Shown here: positions 45,602 through 57,660 of the stretch, piece by piece
Layout: each line of letters begins with the position of its first letter
Numbering within the stretch: position 1 is the first letter of the stretch
Assembly: GCF_003751225.1 (NCBI RefSeq)
Contig: NZ_RJKE01000001.1
Coordinates: forward strand, 6,696,001 to 6,760,000
Direction: 5' to 3'
DNA from: Actinocorallia herbida
GTDB lineage: Bacteria > Actinomycetota > Actinomycetes > Streptosporangiales > Streptosporangiaceae
Length of the DNA: 64,000 bases
Notes under the pieces: model-generated
Databases searched by the model: none
What the model saw: only the letters and a program-made list of their open reading frames with translations
What the model was told of the DNA's origin: nothing
Made by a program: the position numbers and the translations under genes

Positions 45602-46384
45602 TCAGGGGTGCTGGCTGCTGACCGCGACGACCTCGCCCGTCATGTAGGACGAGTACTCGCCGGCCAGGAAAAGGATCACGTTCGCGACCTCCCACGGCTC
45701 GGCATACCTGCCGAAAGCCTCGCGGGAGGTGAGTTCTGCGAGCAGTTCCTCGCTCGTCACCTTCACAAGATGCGGATGCATCGCCAGTGACGGCGCGACC
45801 GCGTTGATCCGGACACCGAACTCGGCGGCCTCCAGGGCGGCGCAGCGCGTCAGGGCCATCACGCCCGCCTTGGCCGCGGCGTAGTGGCTCTGGCCCTTCT
45901 GCGCCCGCCAGCCGATCACCGACGCGTTGTTGACGATCACGCCGCCGTGGCCCTGGTCCCGCATCCGGCGCAGCGCCGCCCGGGTGCATCGCATGGTGCC
46001 GTTCAAGGTGATGTCCAGGACCCGGTCCCAGCGCTCGTCGGGCATGTCGACCAGCGCGTCGGTGCCGCCGAGGCCCGCGTTGTTCACCGCCACGTCGATC
46101 CGGCCGAAGACCTCCACCGCGTGCGCGTAGAGCGCCTGGACCTTGTCCTCGGACGTCACGTCGCAGGGGATCGCGCTGACGCGGTCGGCGCCGAACTCCT
46201 TGGCGAGCTCCTCGGCGGACTGGACGAGGCGCCGCTCGTGCGCGTCGGACACGACCACGCGGGCGCCTTCCTCCAGGCACCGGCGGGCCGTCGCGCCGCC
46301 GATCCCCGCGCCCGCTGCTGCGGTGATGACGACGACCTTGCCTTCGAGCAGGCCACGCGGGGCCGGGTACTGGGGAACCGTCAT
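45602..46384 (-). CDS. ipdF: IpdF-like SDR oxidoreductase of steroid C/D-ring catabolism
   Basis: A 260-residue short-chain dehydrogenase: GKVVVITAAAGAGIGGATARR (cofactor loop), NNAGLGG, VIVNNAS, catalytic SHYAAAKAG and PSLAMHPHL. Its pattern closely follows IpdF (Rv3559c) of Mycobacterium as I remember it, including VVSDAHERRL, GVIVNNASVIGWRAQ, AEYGVRINAV-like and SSYMTGEVVAVS motifs. IpdF oxidises the 5-hydroxy group of the HIP-derived CoA thioester. ATG 46384 is set by a leaderless-type promoter (TAAGCT, 7 bases upstream). A KstR2-type operator overlaps this promoter. Operon with fadA6. Confidence 0.85.
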   Translation of the reverse strand: MTVPQYPAPRGLLEGKVVVITAAAGAGIGGATARRCLEEGARVVVSDAHERRLVQSAEELAKEFGADRVSAIPCDVTSEDKVQALYAHAVEVFGRIDVAVNNAGLGGTDALVDMPDERWDRVLDITLNGTMRCTRAALRRMRDQGHGGVIVNNASVIGWRAQKGQSHYAAAKAGVMALTRCAALEAAEFGVRINAVAPSLAMHPHLVKVTSEELLAELTSREAFGRYAEPWEVANVILFLAGEYSSYMTGEVVAVSSQHP

Positions 46385-46391
46385 GCCGGGC

Positions 46392-46410
46392 AGCTTACCA
46401 AGCACTTGCT
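46392..46410 (-). promoter_or_regulatory. KstR2-type operator over the ipdF promoter
   Basis: ACCAAGCACTTGCT at 46397-46410 fits the published KstR2 consensus AnCAAGnnCTTGnT at every defined position. It abuts and overlaps by one base the minus-strand -10 hexamer TAAGCT (46392-46397), 7 bases before the ipdF ATG. A bound repressor would block ipdF-fadA6 and might also affect the divergent gene at 46481. Confidence 0.8.
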
Positions 46411-46480
46411 TGGTTCACGAGGGGCGGGGGTCGGCATGAGATCATGGGCGGGAAGACAACGCCGTCGAGAGGGGTGACCT

Positions 46481-47521
46481 GTGCCGTCGATCCGGGAATT
46501 CCGGGCCTTTCGCGTCGCCCTGCACCGCGGGCGGCGCCCTGAGAGCGTCCTCGTCCGGCTCACCGCCGACGACGGGACCGTCGGCTGGGGCGAATGCGCC
46601 CTCCTCGACGACGAGACCTGGGCCGACCTGCGCGAACGCATCGGCCCGGCGCTCCTGCGCCTCGACTGGGACCACCCCGAAGACCTCGGCGGCCTCCGAG
46701 CGCTAGGCGGGCCCCGTGCCACCGCCGCCACCGAGATCGCCGCCTGGGACCTGTGGGGGCGCCTCCACCGTGTGCCCGTCGCGCACGCGCTCGGCGGCAC
46801 CCGCACCTCGGTCGTCACCGGCGCCCGCATCCCCCTCCAGGCGACACCGGACATCCTGCCGACCCTCGTCAACCGGTACATCGGCGGCGGATTCAGCCGG
46901 ATCACCCTCGAGGTCAAGCCCGGCTGGGACATCGAGCCTCTGCGCACCGTCCGCGAGGCCTATCCCGCCCTCGCCCTCCAGGTCGACGGCAACCGCTCCT
47001 ACACCGACTCCCCCGAACACCTCGACGCGCTCGAGGCACTCGACGGCTACGACCTCGTCGCCATCGAACGCCCCTTCGCCGACCTGGCGCCGCACGCCCG
47101 GCTGCAACGCGCCGTCCGCGCCGCGGTCGCCCCCGACATCACCGACCTCGCCGCGCTCCAGGCCGCCATCGACCTGGACGCCGGGCGCGCCCTGAGCCTC
47201 CGGGTGGGCACCCTCGGCGGCCTCACCGCCGCCCGCGCCGCCCACGACCTCGCCTACGCCTCCGGCTGGGACATCTGGTGCGGCGGCTCCGGCGTCTTCG
47301 GCATCGGAAAGGCGGCCTCGGTCGCCCTGGCCAGCCTCCCCGGCTGCTCCCTCCCCAGTGACATCACCGAATTCGTCGGCGGCCCCGAATACCTCACCCC
47401 GCCACTGCGCTCCACCGGCGGCGTCGTCGCCGTCCCCCTGGCCCAACCCGGCCTGGGCCACGACATCGACGGCGACCGCCTGATCCGCCTGGCCACCGAC
47501 GAACTTCTCATGAAGGCCTGA
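46481..47521 (+). CDS. Enolase-superfamily (OSBS/N-acylamino acid racemase-like) protein with altered lysines
   Basis: A 346-residue protein from GTG 46481 (GAGAGGGG upstream). N-terminal capping domain and C-terminal barrel match o-succinylbenzoate synthase/N-acylamino acid racemase proteins, sharing GGFSRITLEVKPGWDIEP and IWCGGSGVFGIGKA. Metal ligands are present: Asp169 (VDGN), Glu196 (AIERP) and Asp219 (PDITD). The two general-base lysines appear replaced: the KxK site reads Thr142-x-Glu144, and the NIKPGRVGG site reads SLRVGTLGG with Arg241. Chemistry may differ from OSBS, or the protein may be inactive. Divergent from ipdF. Confidence 0.8.
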   Translation: MPSIREFRAFRVALHRGRRPESVLVRLTADDGTVGWGECALLDDETWADLRERIGPALLRLDWDHPEDLGGLRALGGPRATAATEIAAWDLWGRLHRVPVAHALGGTRTSVVTGARIPLQATPDILPTLVNRYIGGGFSRITLEVKPGWDIEPLRTVREAYPALALQVDGNRSYTDSPEHLDALEALDGYDLVAIERPFADLAPHARLQRAVRAAVAPDITDLAALQAAIDLDAGRALSLRVGTLGGLTAARAAHDLAYASGWDIWCGGSGVFGIGKAASVALASLPGCSLPSDITEFVGGPEYLTPPLRSTGGVVAVPLAQPGLGHDIDGDRLIRLATDELLMKA

Positions 47522-47670
47522 CCCACCGGCCTCACCGGTCGTGCGGCCGACCGATGACCGCCTCCCCCGAATGAGGGAGACCCCCTGGAAAGGGCGCTCG
47601 GGCTCGACGCCGGACTCACCCGGCAGCGCCGCGAGCGCATGGCGCACCGATCCGATCGGCGATGAAATGC

Positions 47671-47705
47671 GGAAAGGCCCCGAACCTGTGGTTCGGGGCC
47701 TTTCC
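47671..47705 (-). terminator. rRNA operon terminator
   Basis: Perfect 15-base arms (47671-47685, 47691-47705) with a CTGTG loop, 10 bases beyond the 5S 3' end. It could also stop transcripts from the plus-strand gene ending at 47521. Confidence 0.85.
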
Positions 47706-47714
47706 TCACAACAA

Positions 47715-47832
47715 TTGCGGCGGTGTCCTACTCTCCCACACAGTCTCCCGTGCAGTACCATCGGCGCTGGAGGGCTTAACTTCCGGGTTCGAGATGGGAC
47801 CGGGTGTTTCCCCTCCGCCATAACCGCCGCAA
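47715..47832 (-). rRNA. rrf: 5S rRNA
   Basis: The minus strand reads TTGCGGCGGTTATGGCGG at the 5' end and ACACCGCCGCAA at the 3' end, which pair as the closing helix. CCCGGTCCCATCTCGAACCC and GGTACTGCACGGGAGACTG lie between. Length 118, typical of actinomycete 5S. Confidence 0.95.
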
Positions 47833-47954
47833 GCCTCAGCTCGCGGACACAAACGGTCAGCGAAAGTATTCTCTTATTTGTGTTGCGGTTCGGCCGGCTG
47901 TTTTCCGGGAACCGCACAGGGACGCGAGCACACATGTTACGTCTTGCAGCATGG

Positions 47955-52992
<5,038 letters not shown>

Positions 52993-53130
52993 CAAAACGA
53001 CCCCCACCGAAGCAGGAGCCAAACCTTGTGGTGTTGAAACTGGCAAGAACAAGGTCTTGGCTGACCTTGTCGATTGCCTCAAAGAAATCCTCAGACGAGG
53101 ATGACCAGAACCGAAGTCCTGGCCTAATTT

Positions 53131-53169
53131 GGCACTGACTTTTAGCACGCTGTTGAGTTCTCAAGAAAC
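53131..53169 (-). promoter_or_regulatory. rRNA leader (antitermination-like) element
   Basis: The minus strand reads TTGAGAACTCAACAGCGTGC followed by TAAAAGTCAGTGCC, a block I recognise from actinomycete rRNA leaders; a related copy lies in the spacer before 23S. Confidence 0.6.
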
Positions 53170-53222
53170 GGACTCGCCGTTCGTTCCGCGCCTTTCGGCG
53201 TTTCCCTTGCGGCGATGTCTCT

Positions 53223-53250
53223 AATTTAGCAGGTCCTTTCGGAGTGTCAA
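53223..53250 (-). promoter_or_regulatory. rRNA operon promoter
   Basis: Minus-strand TTGACA (53245-53250) and TAAATT (53223-53228) with a 16-base spacer, near-consensus for the housekeeping sigma factor. Transcription should begin near 53216, giving a leader of about 220 bases to 16S. Confidence 0.8.
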
Positions 53251-53666
53251 ACCGGCGCGTTTTCCGCCGTTTTCACACTTCAGCCCATTTCCCACACGCA
53301 GCAGCAACCCCGAACTACGAAGAGTTCGCGATTTCGTACTGGAGTGGAGTCCCACCGGGGCCGGCCGCCTCTCGGCGTCCTGCATCCCCGCAAACGGGCC
53401 GACCGGACCAGAGTAACCCGCGAACGGCAAGGCTCGCACAGGTTTTTCCGGATCGGCTCGCTGAGCTTACGCAGCCCCGCCCGATGGGTCAAACCAGCGG
53501 AGGGTGGCGCCCGACACATCCGATTCTGTACCTTCTGCCTCGTCCCGTGGACCAGGTGCCCGGGGACAGGGCGAGTACATCGCGATGACCTCGGCGCGGG
53601 CCGGACCCGCGTGGTGCCGTCATCCGGGTCCGTGCGGACGTCGGTCCGGCGGGGAGAGGGGTCGCG
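53251..53666. other. Intergenic region upstream of the rRNA operon
   Basis: No gene is supported in these 416 bases. Further rRNA promoters may lie in the AT-richer part before about 53340, but I could not identify a second clear -35/-10 pair. Confidence 0.4.
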
Positions 53667-54365
53667 GTGTCGTCGGCGGCCGTCGCGGGCGCGCTCAACG
53701 AGCGGAACGCCAGCCGTTTCGTGGTCGCCGGAGCGCTGGCCCCCGCGCTCCCCGAGATCCGGGGCGCCCGGCTCGTCGCGCTCCCCGGCGCGGTCGAGGT
53801 CCACGCCGACAGGTCGCGCATCCCCGCCGGGGCCGATCCCCGGGGCCGCGCCCTTCACCTGAGCGCGGGCGCAGCCCTCTACAACCTCCGCCTGTCCGCC
53901 GCACAGGTCGGCTGCGCGACCGCCGTGCGCCTCCTGCCCGACCGCGGTCACCCGACGCTCCTGGCCACGCTCCGGCTGACGGGCCCGCACCGGTCGCGTC
54001 CGGAGGAGCGCCTTCTCTACGCGGCGAGCCTTCAACCCCTCCCCATGCGGCACCCCTACGGGGACCAGCACCCCCCCGTACCCGTCCTCCAGGAACTCAC
54101 CGAAGCGGCCAGGCTGGAGGGCACCACCCTCCACCTGCTCCCGCAGAGCGGCGGCCCCCGGACCGCGGTCCTCACCGCCGCCTCGGACGGCCCGCAGTCT
54201 TGGCTGAGGGCCGGTCAGTCTCTCCAGAGCCTTCTGCTCAACGCGCTCATCCGCTCGGTCTCCTTGTCCTTCGTCTATGACCTCACCCGGCTGCCCCACC
54301 CTCCGACCGCTTCTCCCGGCGAGGTTCCCCAGCTCGTACTGGAGCTGGCCCGCAGTACACGGTGA
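53667..54365 (+). CDS. Shortened Acg-family (nitroreductase-like) protein
   Basis: A 232-residue protein. ALPGAVEVHADRSRIPAGADPRGRALHLSAGAALYNLRLSA, spread over residues 30-85, matches the N-terminal FMN-binding half of Acg-family proteins of the mycobacterial dormancy regulon. The C-terminal QSWLRAGQSLQSLLLNA and PQLVLEL parts match the family end. The usual length is about 330; roughly 100 middle residues between LHLLPQS and the RTAVLTAASDG strand are missing. It may bind flavin differently or be decaying. GTG start with GAGAGGGGT upstream. Confidence 0.65.
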   Translation: MSSAAVAGALNERNASRFVVAGALAPALPEIRGARLVALPGAVEVHADRSRIPAGADPRGRALHLSAGAALYNLRLSAAQVGCATAVRLLPDRGHPTLLATLRLTGPHRSRPEERLLYAASLQPLPMRHPYGDQHPPVPVLQELTEAARLEGTTLHLLPQSGGPRTAVLTAASDGPQSWLRAGQSLQSLLLNALIRSVSLSFVYDLTRLPHPPTASPGEVPQLVLELARSTR

Positions 54366-54458
54366 AGCGGTTCCGCGATGCGCCAGGCGTTCCCGATCTG
54401 TTGAAATTGTGGTTCTCGGTGGAGAGTATGGCGTTCTCATAGAACCCGGGAGGCGGCT

Positions 54459-55178
54459 GTGGCCACGTATGTGTTGGTGCACGGGGGCGGGCACGGCGGA
54501 TGGTGCTACCGGCCGGTGGCGCGGCTGCTGCGGGAGGCGGGGCACGAGGTGCACGCGCCGAGCCTGACCGGGCTCGCCGACCGCGCCCACCTGGTCGGGC
54601 CGCACGTGGACCTCGACCTGCACATCGAAGACGTCCGCGCGCTGCTGCACGCCGAGGACCTGCGCGATGTCGTCCTCGTCGGGCACAGCTACGGCGGGAT
54701 GGTGGTGACCGGCGCCGCGGACCGCGCGGCGGACCGGGTCGGGAAGCTGGTCTACCTCGACGCGGCGACCCCCGCCGCGGGCGAGTCGCTCGTCGACGTG
54801 GCGGGGCCGATCATCGAGAGCACGCGGCCGTTCGGCGAGGTGGTGAACGGCGTGGAGCTCGTACTGCTCCCCGCGCCGGGCGCGGGCGCCTTCTACGGCG
54901 TGACCGATCCCGAGACCGTGGCGTGGATGGACGACAGGCTCACCGGCCACCCGTGGAAGTGCTTCGAGCAGCCGCTGACGCTCACCGACGAGGCGGCGTT
55001 CCGCGCGATCCCGCAGTTCCATGTCGTCTGCACCTCGACGATCCCCACCCGCGGCCCCGAGCTGATCGCCGAGGCGCGCGCCGAGGGCAGGCTGTGGGAC
55101 ATCGACACGGGCCACGACCTCATGCTCACCGAACCCCGGGCCGTCGCCGACGTGCTCCTGGAGATAGCGCGGGCCTGA
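54459..55178 (+). CDS. Alpha/beta hydrolase (esterase-like)
   Basis: A 239-residue alpha/beta hydrolase with oxyanion-hole LVHGGGHGGWCY, nucleophile elbow VLVGHSYGGMV, and a final catalytic His in WDIDTGHDLMLTEP. The style matches the MeaB/HNL-like salicylate- and pyrethroid-esterase group of small cytoplasmic hydrolases. GTG 54459 follows GGGAGG. Substrate unknown. It may follow the Acg-like gene on one transcript, though 93 bases separate them. Confidence 0.85.
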   Translation: MATYVLVHGGGHGGWCYRPVARLLREAGHEVHAPSLTGLADRAHLVGPHVDLDLHIEDVRALLHAEDLRDVVLVGHSYGGMVVTGAADRAADRVGKLVYLDAATPAAGESLVDVAGPIIESTRPFGEVVNGVELVLLPAPGAGAFYGVTDPETVAWMDDRLTGHPWKCFEQPLTLTDEAAFRAIPQFHVVCTSTIPTRGPELIAEARAEGRLWDIDTGHDLMLTEPRAVADVLLEIARA

Positions 55179-55186
55179 GGCGGCTC

Positions 55187-55216
55187 GTCCCCGGGGCGAG
55201 GCGCGGCCCCGGGGAC
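55187..55216. terminator. Terminator between convergent genes
   Basis: Perfect 11-base arms GTCCCCGGGGC (55187-55197) and GCCCCGGGGAC (55206-55216) with an 8-base loop, 8 bases after the hydrolase stop and before the RlmA-like stop. Confidence 0.7.
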
Positions 55217-55223
55217 CACGGGG

Positions 55224-56045
55224 TCAGACGGGTTCGTAGACGCCGATCCGTACGTGCGCCGTGGCGGTGACGGTGTCGGCGTCCGGCAGACGGGTGCGAA
55301 GGGCGCCCTCGGGGATGTGGTGCGCGCTGGGGGTCATCGCGACGAGCGTGACCGCCTCGTCCGGGGTGAGCGTCAGCGGGATCGTGATCTCCGTCGCGTC
55401 GGCGGGGGTGAACGAGCCGTGCAGTGACTCGGCGAGGCGTTCGTCCTTGCGGGGGTCGACGGAAAGCAGCCCGAGGGGACCGACGAGTTCGGCCAGATGG
55501 TCGGGGGCCGGGGTCACGACGAGAAGGCGGCCTCCGGGGCGCAGGATCCTGCGGTACTCGGGGGCGTTCCGGGGAGCGAAGACGTTGAGGAGGGTGTCGG
55601 CCACCGCGTCGCGTACGGGCAGCGGCTTCCACAGGTCGGCCACGACGGCGCCCACCCGGGGGTGGATCCGGGCGGCGCGGCGCATCGCGTGCTTGGACAG
55701 GTCCAGCGCCAGGCCCGAGGAGCCGGCGTCCGAGCGGTCGCCGAGGCAGGCGGCCAGATAGTGGCCGGTCCCGGCGCCCGCGTCGACGACGGTGCCGGAG
55801 GCGAGCCCGGCGAGCGCCGTGGCGAGGGGCGCGTAGTGGCCGGCGTCGAGGAAGTCCGCGCGGGCGGCGACCATGGCCGCGGTGTCGGCGGTGCCGGTGT
55901 GGGCGCCGCCCGGAAGCAGGCTGACGTAGCCCTGCTTGGCGACGTCGAAGGAGTGCCGGGACGGGCAGCGCAGCGTCCGCCCGTCCAAGGCGAGGCCGTC
56001 CGCGCAGATCGGACAGGCCAGGAGGTCAACGACGTCGCTCAGCAC
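55224..56045 (-). CDS. rlmA: RlmA-like 23S rRNA (guanine-N1) methyltransferase
   Basis: A 273-residue SAM-dependent methyltransferase. The zinc finger CPICADGL...LRCPSRHSFD at the N-terminus and KQGYVSLLPGG are typical of RlmA(I/II). SAM motifs are VVDAGAGTGHYLAACL and LALDLSKHAMRRAAR, and LLNVFAPRNAPEYRRILRPGG follows. RlmA(II)-type enzymes methylate G748 and confer tylosin/mycinamicin resistance in producers, while RlmA(I) modifies G745. Which site is used here cannot be told. It follows trx by 75 bases on the same strand. Confidence 0.85.
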   Translation of the reverse strand: MLSDVVDLLACPICADGLALDGRTLRCPSRHSFDVAKQGYVSLLPGGAHTGTADTAAMVAARADFLDAGHYAPLATALAGLASGTVVDAGAGTGHYLAACLGDRSDAGSSGLALDLSKHAMRRAARIHPRVGAVVADLWKPLPVRDAVADTLLNVFAPRNAPEYRRILRPGGRLLVVTPAPDHLAELVGPLGLLSVDPRKDERLAESLHGSFTPADATEITIPLTLTPDEAVTLVAMTPSAHHIPEGALRTRLPDADTVTATAHVRIGVYEPV

Positions 56046-56120
56046 GTCGACAAGGCTAGGGCCGTCCTACGTGGTCTTCTCCCGCAGGACGTCCCGGCGT
56101 GCTCGGCCCGCCCGGGGTCC

Positions 56121-56477
56121 TCAGCCTTCGGCGAGGCGCTTCTTGACGTCGGCCATGTCGAGGTCGCGAACCTGGCGGATGATGTCCTCCAGGGCGTCCT
56201 CGGGGAGCGCGCCGGGCTCGGCGTAGACGATGACGCCGTCGCGCACGGCCATGATCGTCGGGATGGACCGCACCTCGAAGCGGGCGGCGAGCGCCTCCTC
56301 CGCCTCGGTGTCGACCTTGCCGAAGGTGATGTCCTCGTGCTTGCCGGCCACCTTTTCGTACACTGGGGCGAACCGGACGCACGGGCCGCACCACGAGGCC
56401 CAGAAGTCGATCAGCACGATGCCGTCGCGCTGCGCCACCTCGTCGAAGGTGGCCTCGGTCAGCTGAACCGTCGCCAT
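56121..56477 (-). CDS. trxA: Thioredoxin
   Basis: A 118-residue thioredoxin with the redox site FWASWCGPCVRFAPV and the cis-Pro loop VRSIPTIM. The C-terminal extension (ALEDIIRQVRDLDMADVKKRLAEG) is slightly longer than in E. coli TrxA. It is divergent from the group-2 sigma gene. Minus-strand GGGAAT (56556-56561) could be a -35 of SigR type, but I find no GTT at the right spacing, so its promoter is unresolved. Good ribosome binding site (GGGAGAACAC). Confidence 0.93.
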   Translation of the reverse strand: MATVQLTEATFDEVAQRDGIVLIDFWASWCGPCVRFAPVYEKVAGKHEDITFGKVDTEAEEALAARFEVRSIPTIMAVRDGVIVYAEPGALPEDALEDIIRQVRDLDMADVKKRLAEG

Positions 56478-56572
56478 GGTGTGTTCTCCCGTTCTGGGCG
56501 GTATTGGAAGGCCCTGTCAGTGGGCACCCCGTAGAGCAGCGGTACGGCACTTGGCTATTCCCTGACGAAAAC

Positions 56573-56600
56573 GGGAATCACAGAGCCGTAATTAACGTTG
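56573..56600 (+). promoter_or_regulatory. SigR-type promoter of the group-2 sigma gene
   Basis: GGGAAT (56573-56578), 18 bases, then GTTG (56597-56600). This exactly fits the SigR/SigH oxidative-stress consensus GGAAT-N18-GTT. Start codon 37 bases after. An inverted ATTCCC lies at 56556-56561 facing the thioredoxin gene. Confidence 0.65.
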
Positions 56601-56636
56601 GCAGTGTAGGGAACCCAGAAGCAGAGAAGGGCCGGG

Positions 56637-57614
56637 ATGGCTGCAACTCGTGGCGCGACAGTGGACACCCCCGACAAGGACCTCGTCGGCGCCTACCTCG
56701 ACAGGATCGGGCGCCGCCCCCTCCTCGACGCGGTCGAAGAGGTCGAGCTGGCCAAGGCCATCGAAGCAGGGCTCTTCGCCCAGCAGCTGATCGACGGCGT
56801 GCTGATCGACGGCGAAGCGCTGCCCGAAGGCGTCAAGCTGGAGGAGCTCCAGCAGGTCGCCGAGCAGGGCCTGGTGGCCAAACAGCGCTTCGTGGAGGCC
56901 AACCTCCGGCTGGTCGTCTCGATCGCCCGCAAGTACCCCACGGAGTCGCTTCCCCTGATCGACCTGATCCAGGAGGGCAACCTCGGGCTGATGCGCGCGG
57001 TGGAGAAGTTCGACTATCGGCGCGGCTACAAGTTCTCCACCTACGCGACCTGGTGGATCCGGCAGGCGATCGGGCGGGGGCTCAGCCACACCGCGCGCGC
57101 CATCCGGCTGCCCGTTCACGTCGAGGAGGAGCTCTCCAGGCTGCGTCGCGCGGAGCGGACCCTGGGCCGTGAGCTGGGCCGGGACCCGAACCGCGACGAG
57201 CTGGCCGGCGCGCTGGACACCAGTCCCGAGCACGTCGACGAGCTGCTCGGCTGGCGGCGCGACCCGGCGAGCCTCGACGCCAGCGTGGACGACGAGGGCG
57301 AGACCCCGATGGGCACCCTGCTCCAGGACCCGGACGCGATCACCCCCGAGACCGAGGTGGTGGCCGCCGACGACCTGGACGGCCTGGCCAAGATGCTCGA
57401 GCGCCTTCCGGCCAGGGAGCAGGCGATCCTGCGCGCCAGGTTCGGCATGGACAACGGCGAGCCGCAGTCCTACGCCCAGATCGGCGCGCGGTACGGGCTG
57501 AGCCACAACCGGGTGCGCCAGATCACCGACCGGTCGCTGCGGCGGCTCCGCCAGCTCGTGCTCGACTCGACCCTGGAGCGCCATGTCGAGGCCAAGACCG
57601 CCGCTGCGGCGTAG
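56637..57614 (+). CDS. Group-2 (HrdD/SigB-like) RNA polymerase sigma factor
   Basis: A 325-residue sigma-70 protein. Region 1.2 (DLVGAYLDRIGRRPLL), region 2 (RFVEANLRLVVSIARKY, DLIQEGNLGLMRAVEKFDYRRGYKFSTYATWWIRQAI), region 3 (RAIRLPVHVEEELSRL) and region 4 (EQAILRARFGMDNG, YAQIGARYGLSHNRVRQI) are all complete. The short N-terminus, lacking region 1.1, places it among HrdA/C/D or MysB-like non-essential factors. A SigR-type promoter upstream suggests thiol-stress induction, as reported for hrdD in Streptomyces (from memory). ATG 56637 follows GAAGGG. Confidence 0.9.
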   Translation: MAATRGATVDTPDKDLVGAYLDRIGRRPLLDAVEEVELAKAIEAGLFAQQLIDGVLIDGEALPEGVKLEELQQVAEQGLVAKQRFVEANLRLVVSIARKYPTESLPLIDLIQEGNLGLMRAVEKFDYRRGYKFSTYATWWIRQAIGRGLSHTARAIRLPVHVEEELSRLRRAERTLGRELGRDPNRDELAGALDTSPEHVDELLGWRRDPASLDASVDDEGETPMGTLLQDPDAITPETEVVAADDLDGLAKMLERLPAREQAILRARFGMDNGEPQSYAQIGARYGLSHNRVRQITDRSLRRLRQLVLDSTLERHVEAKTAAAA

Positions 57615-57621
57615 CGCCGCC

Positions 57622-57660
57622 GTGACGAGCACGCCGACCCTGATCTAACCTGGGGCGGTG
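57622..57660 (+). promoter_or_regulatory. Promoter of leaderless DAHP synthase gene
   Basis: GTGACG (57622-57627), 18 bases, TAACCT (57646-57651), then GTG start at 57658, 6 bases later, with no ribosome binding site. Confidence 0.5.
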
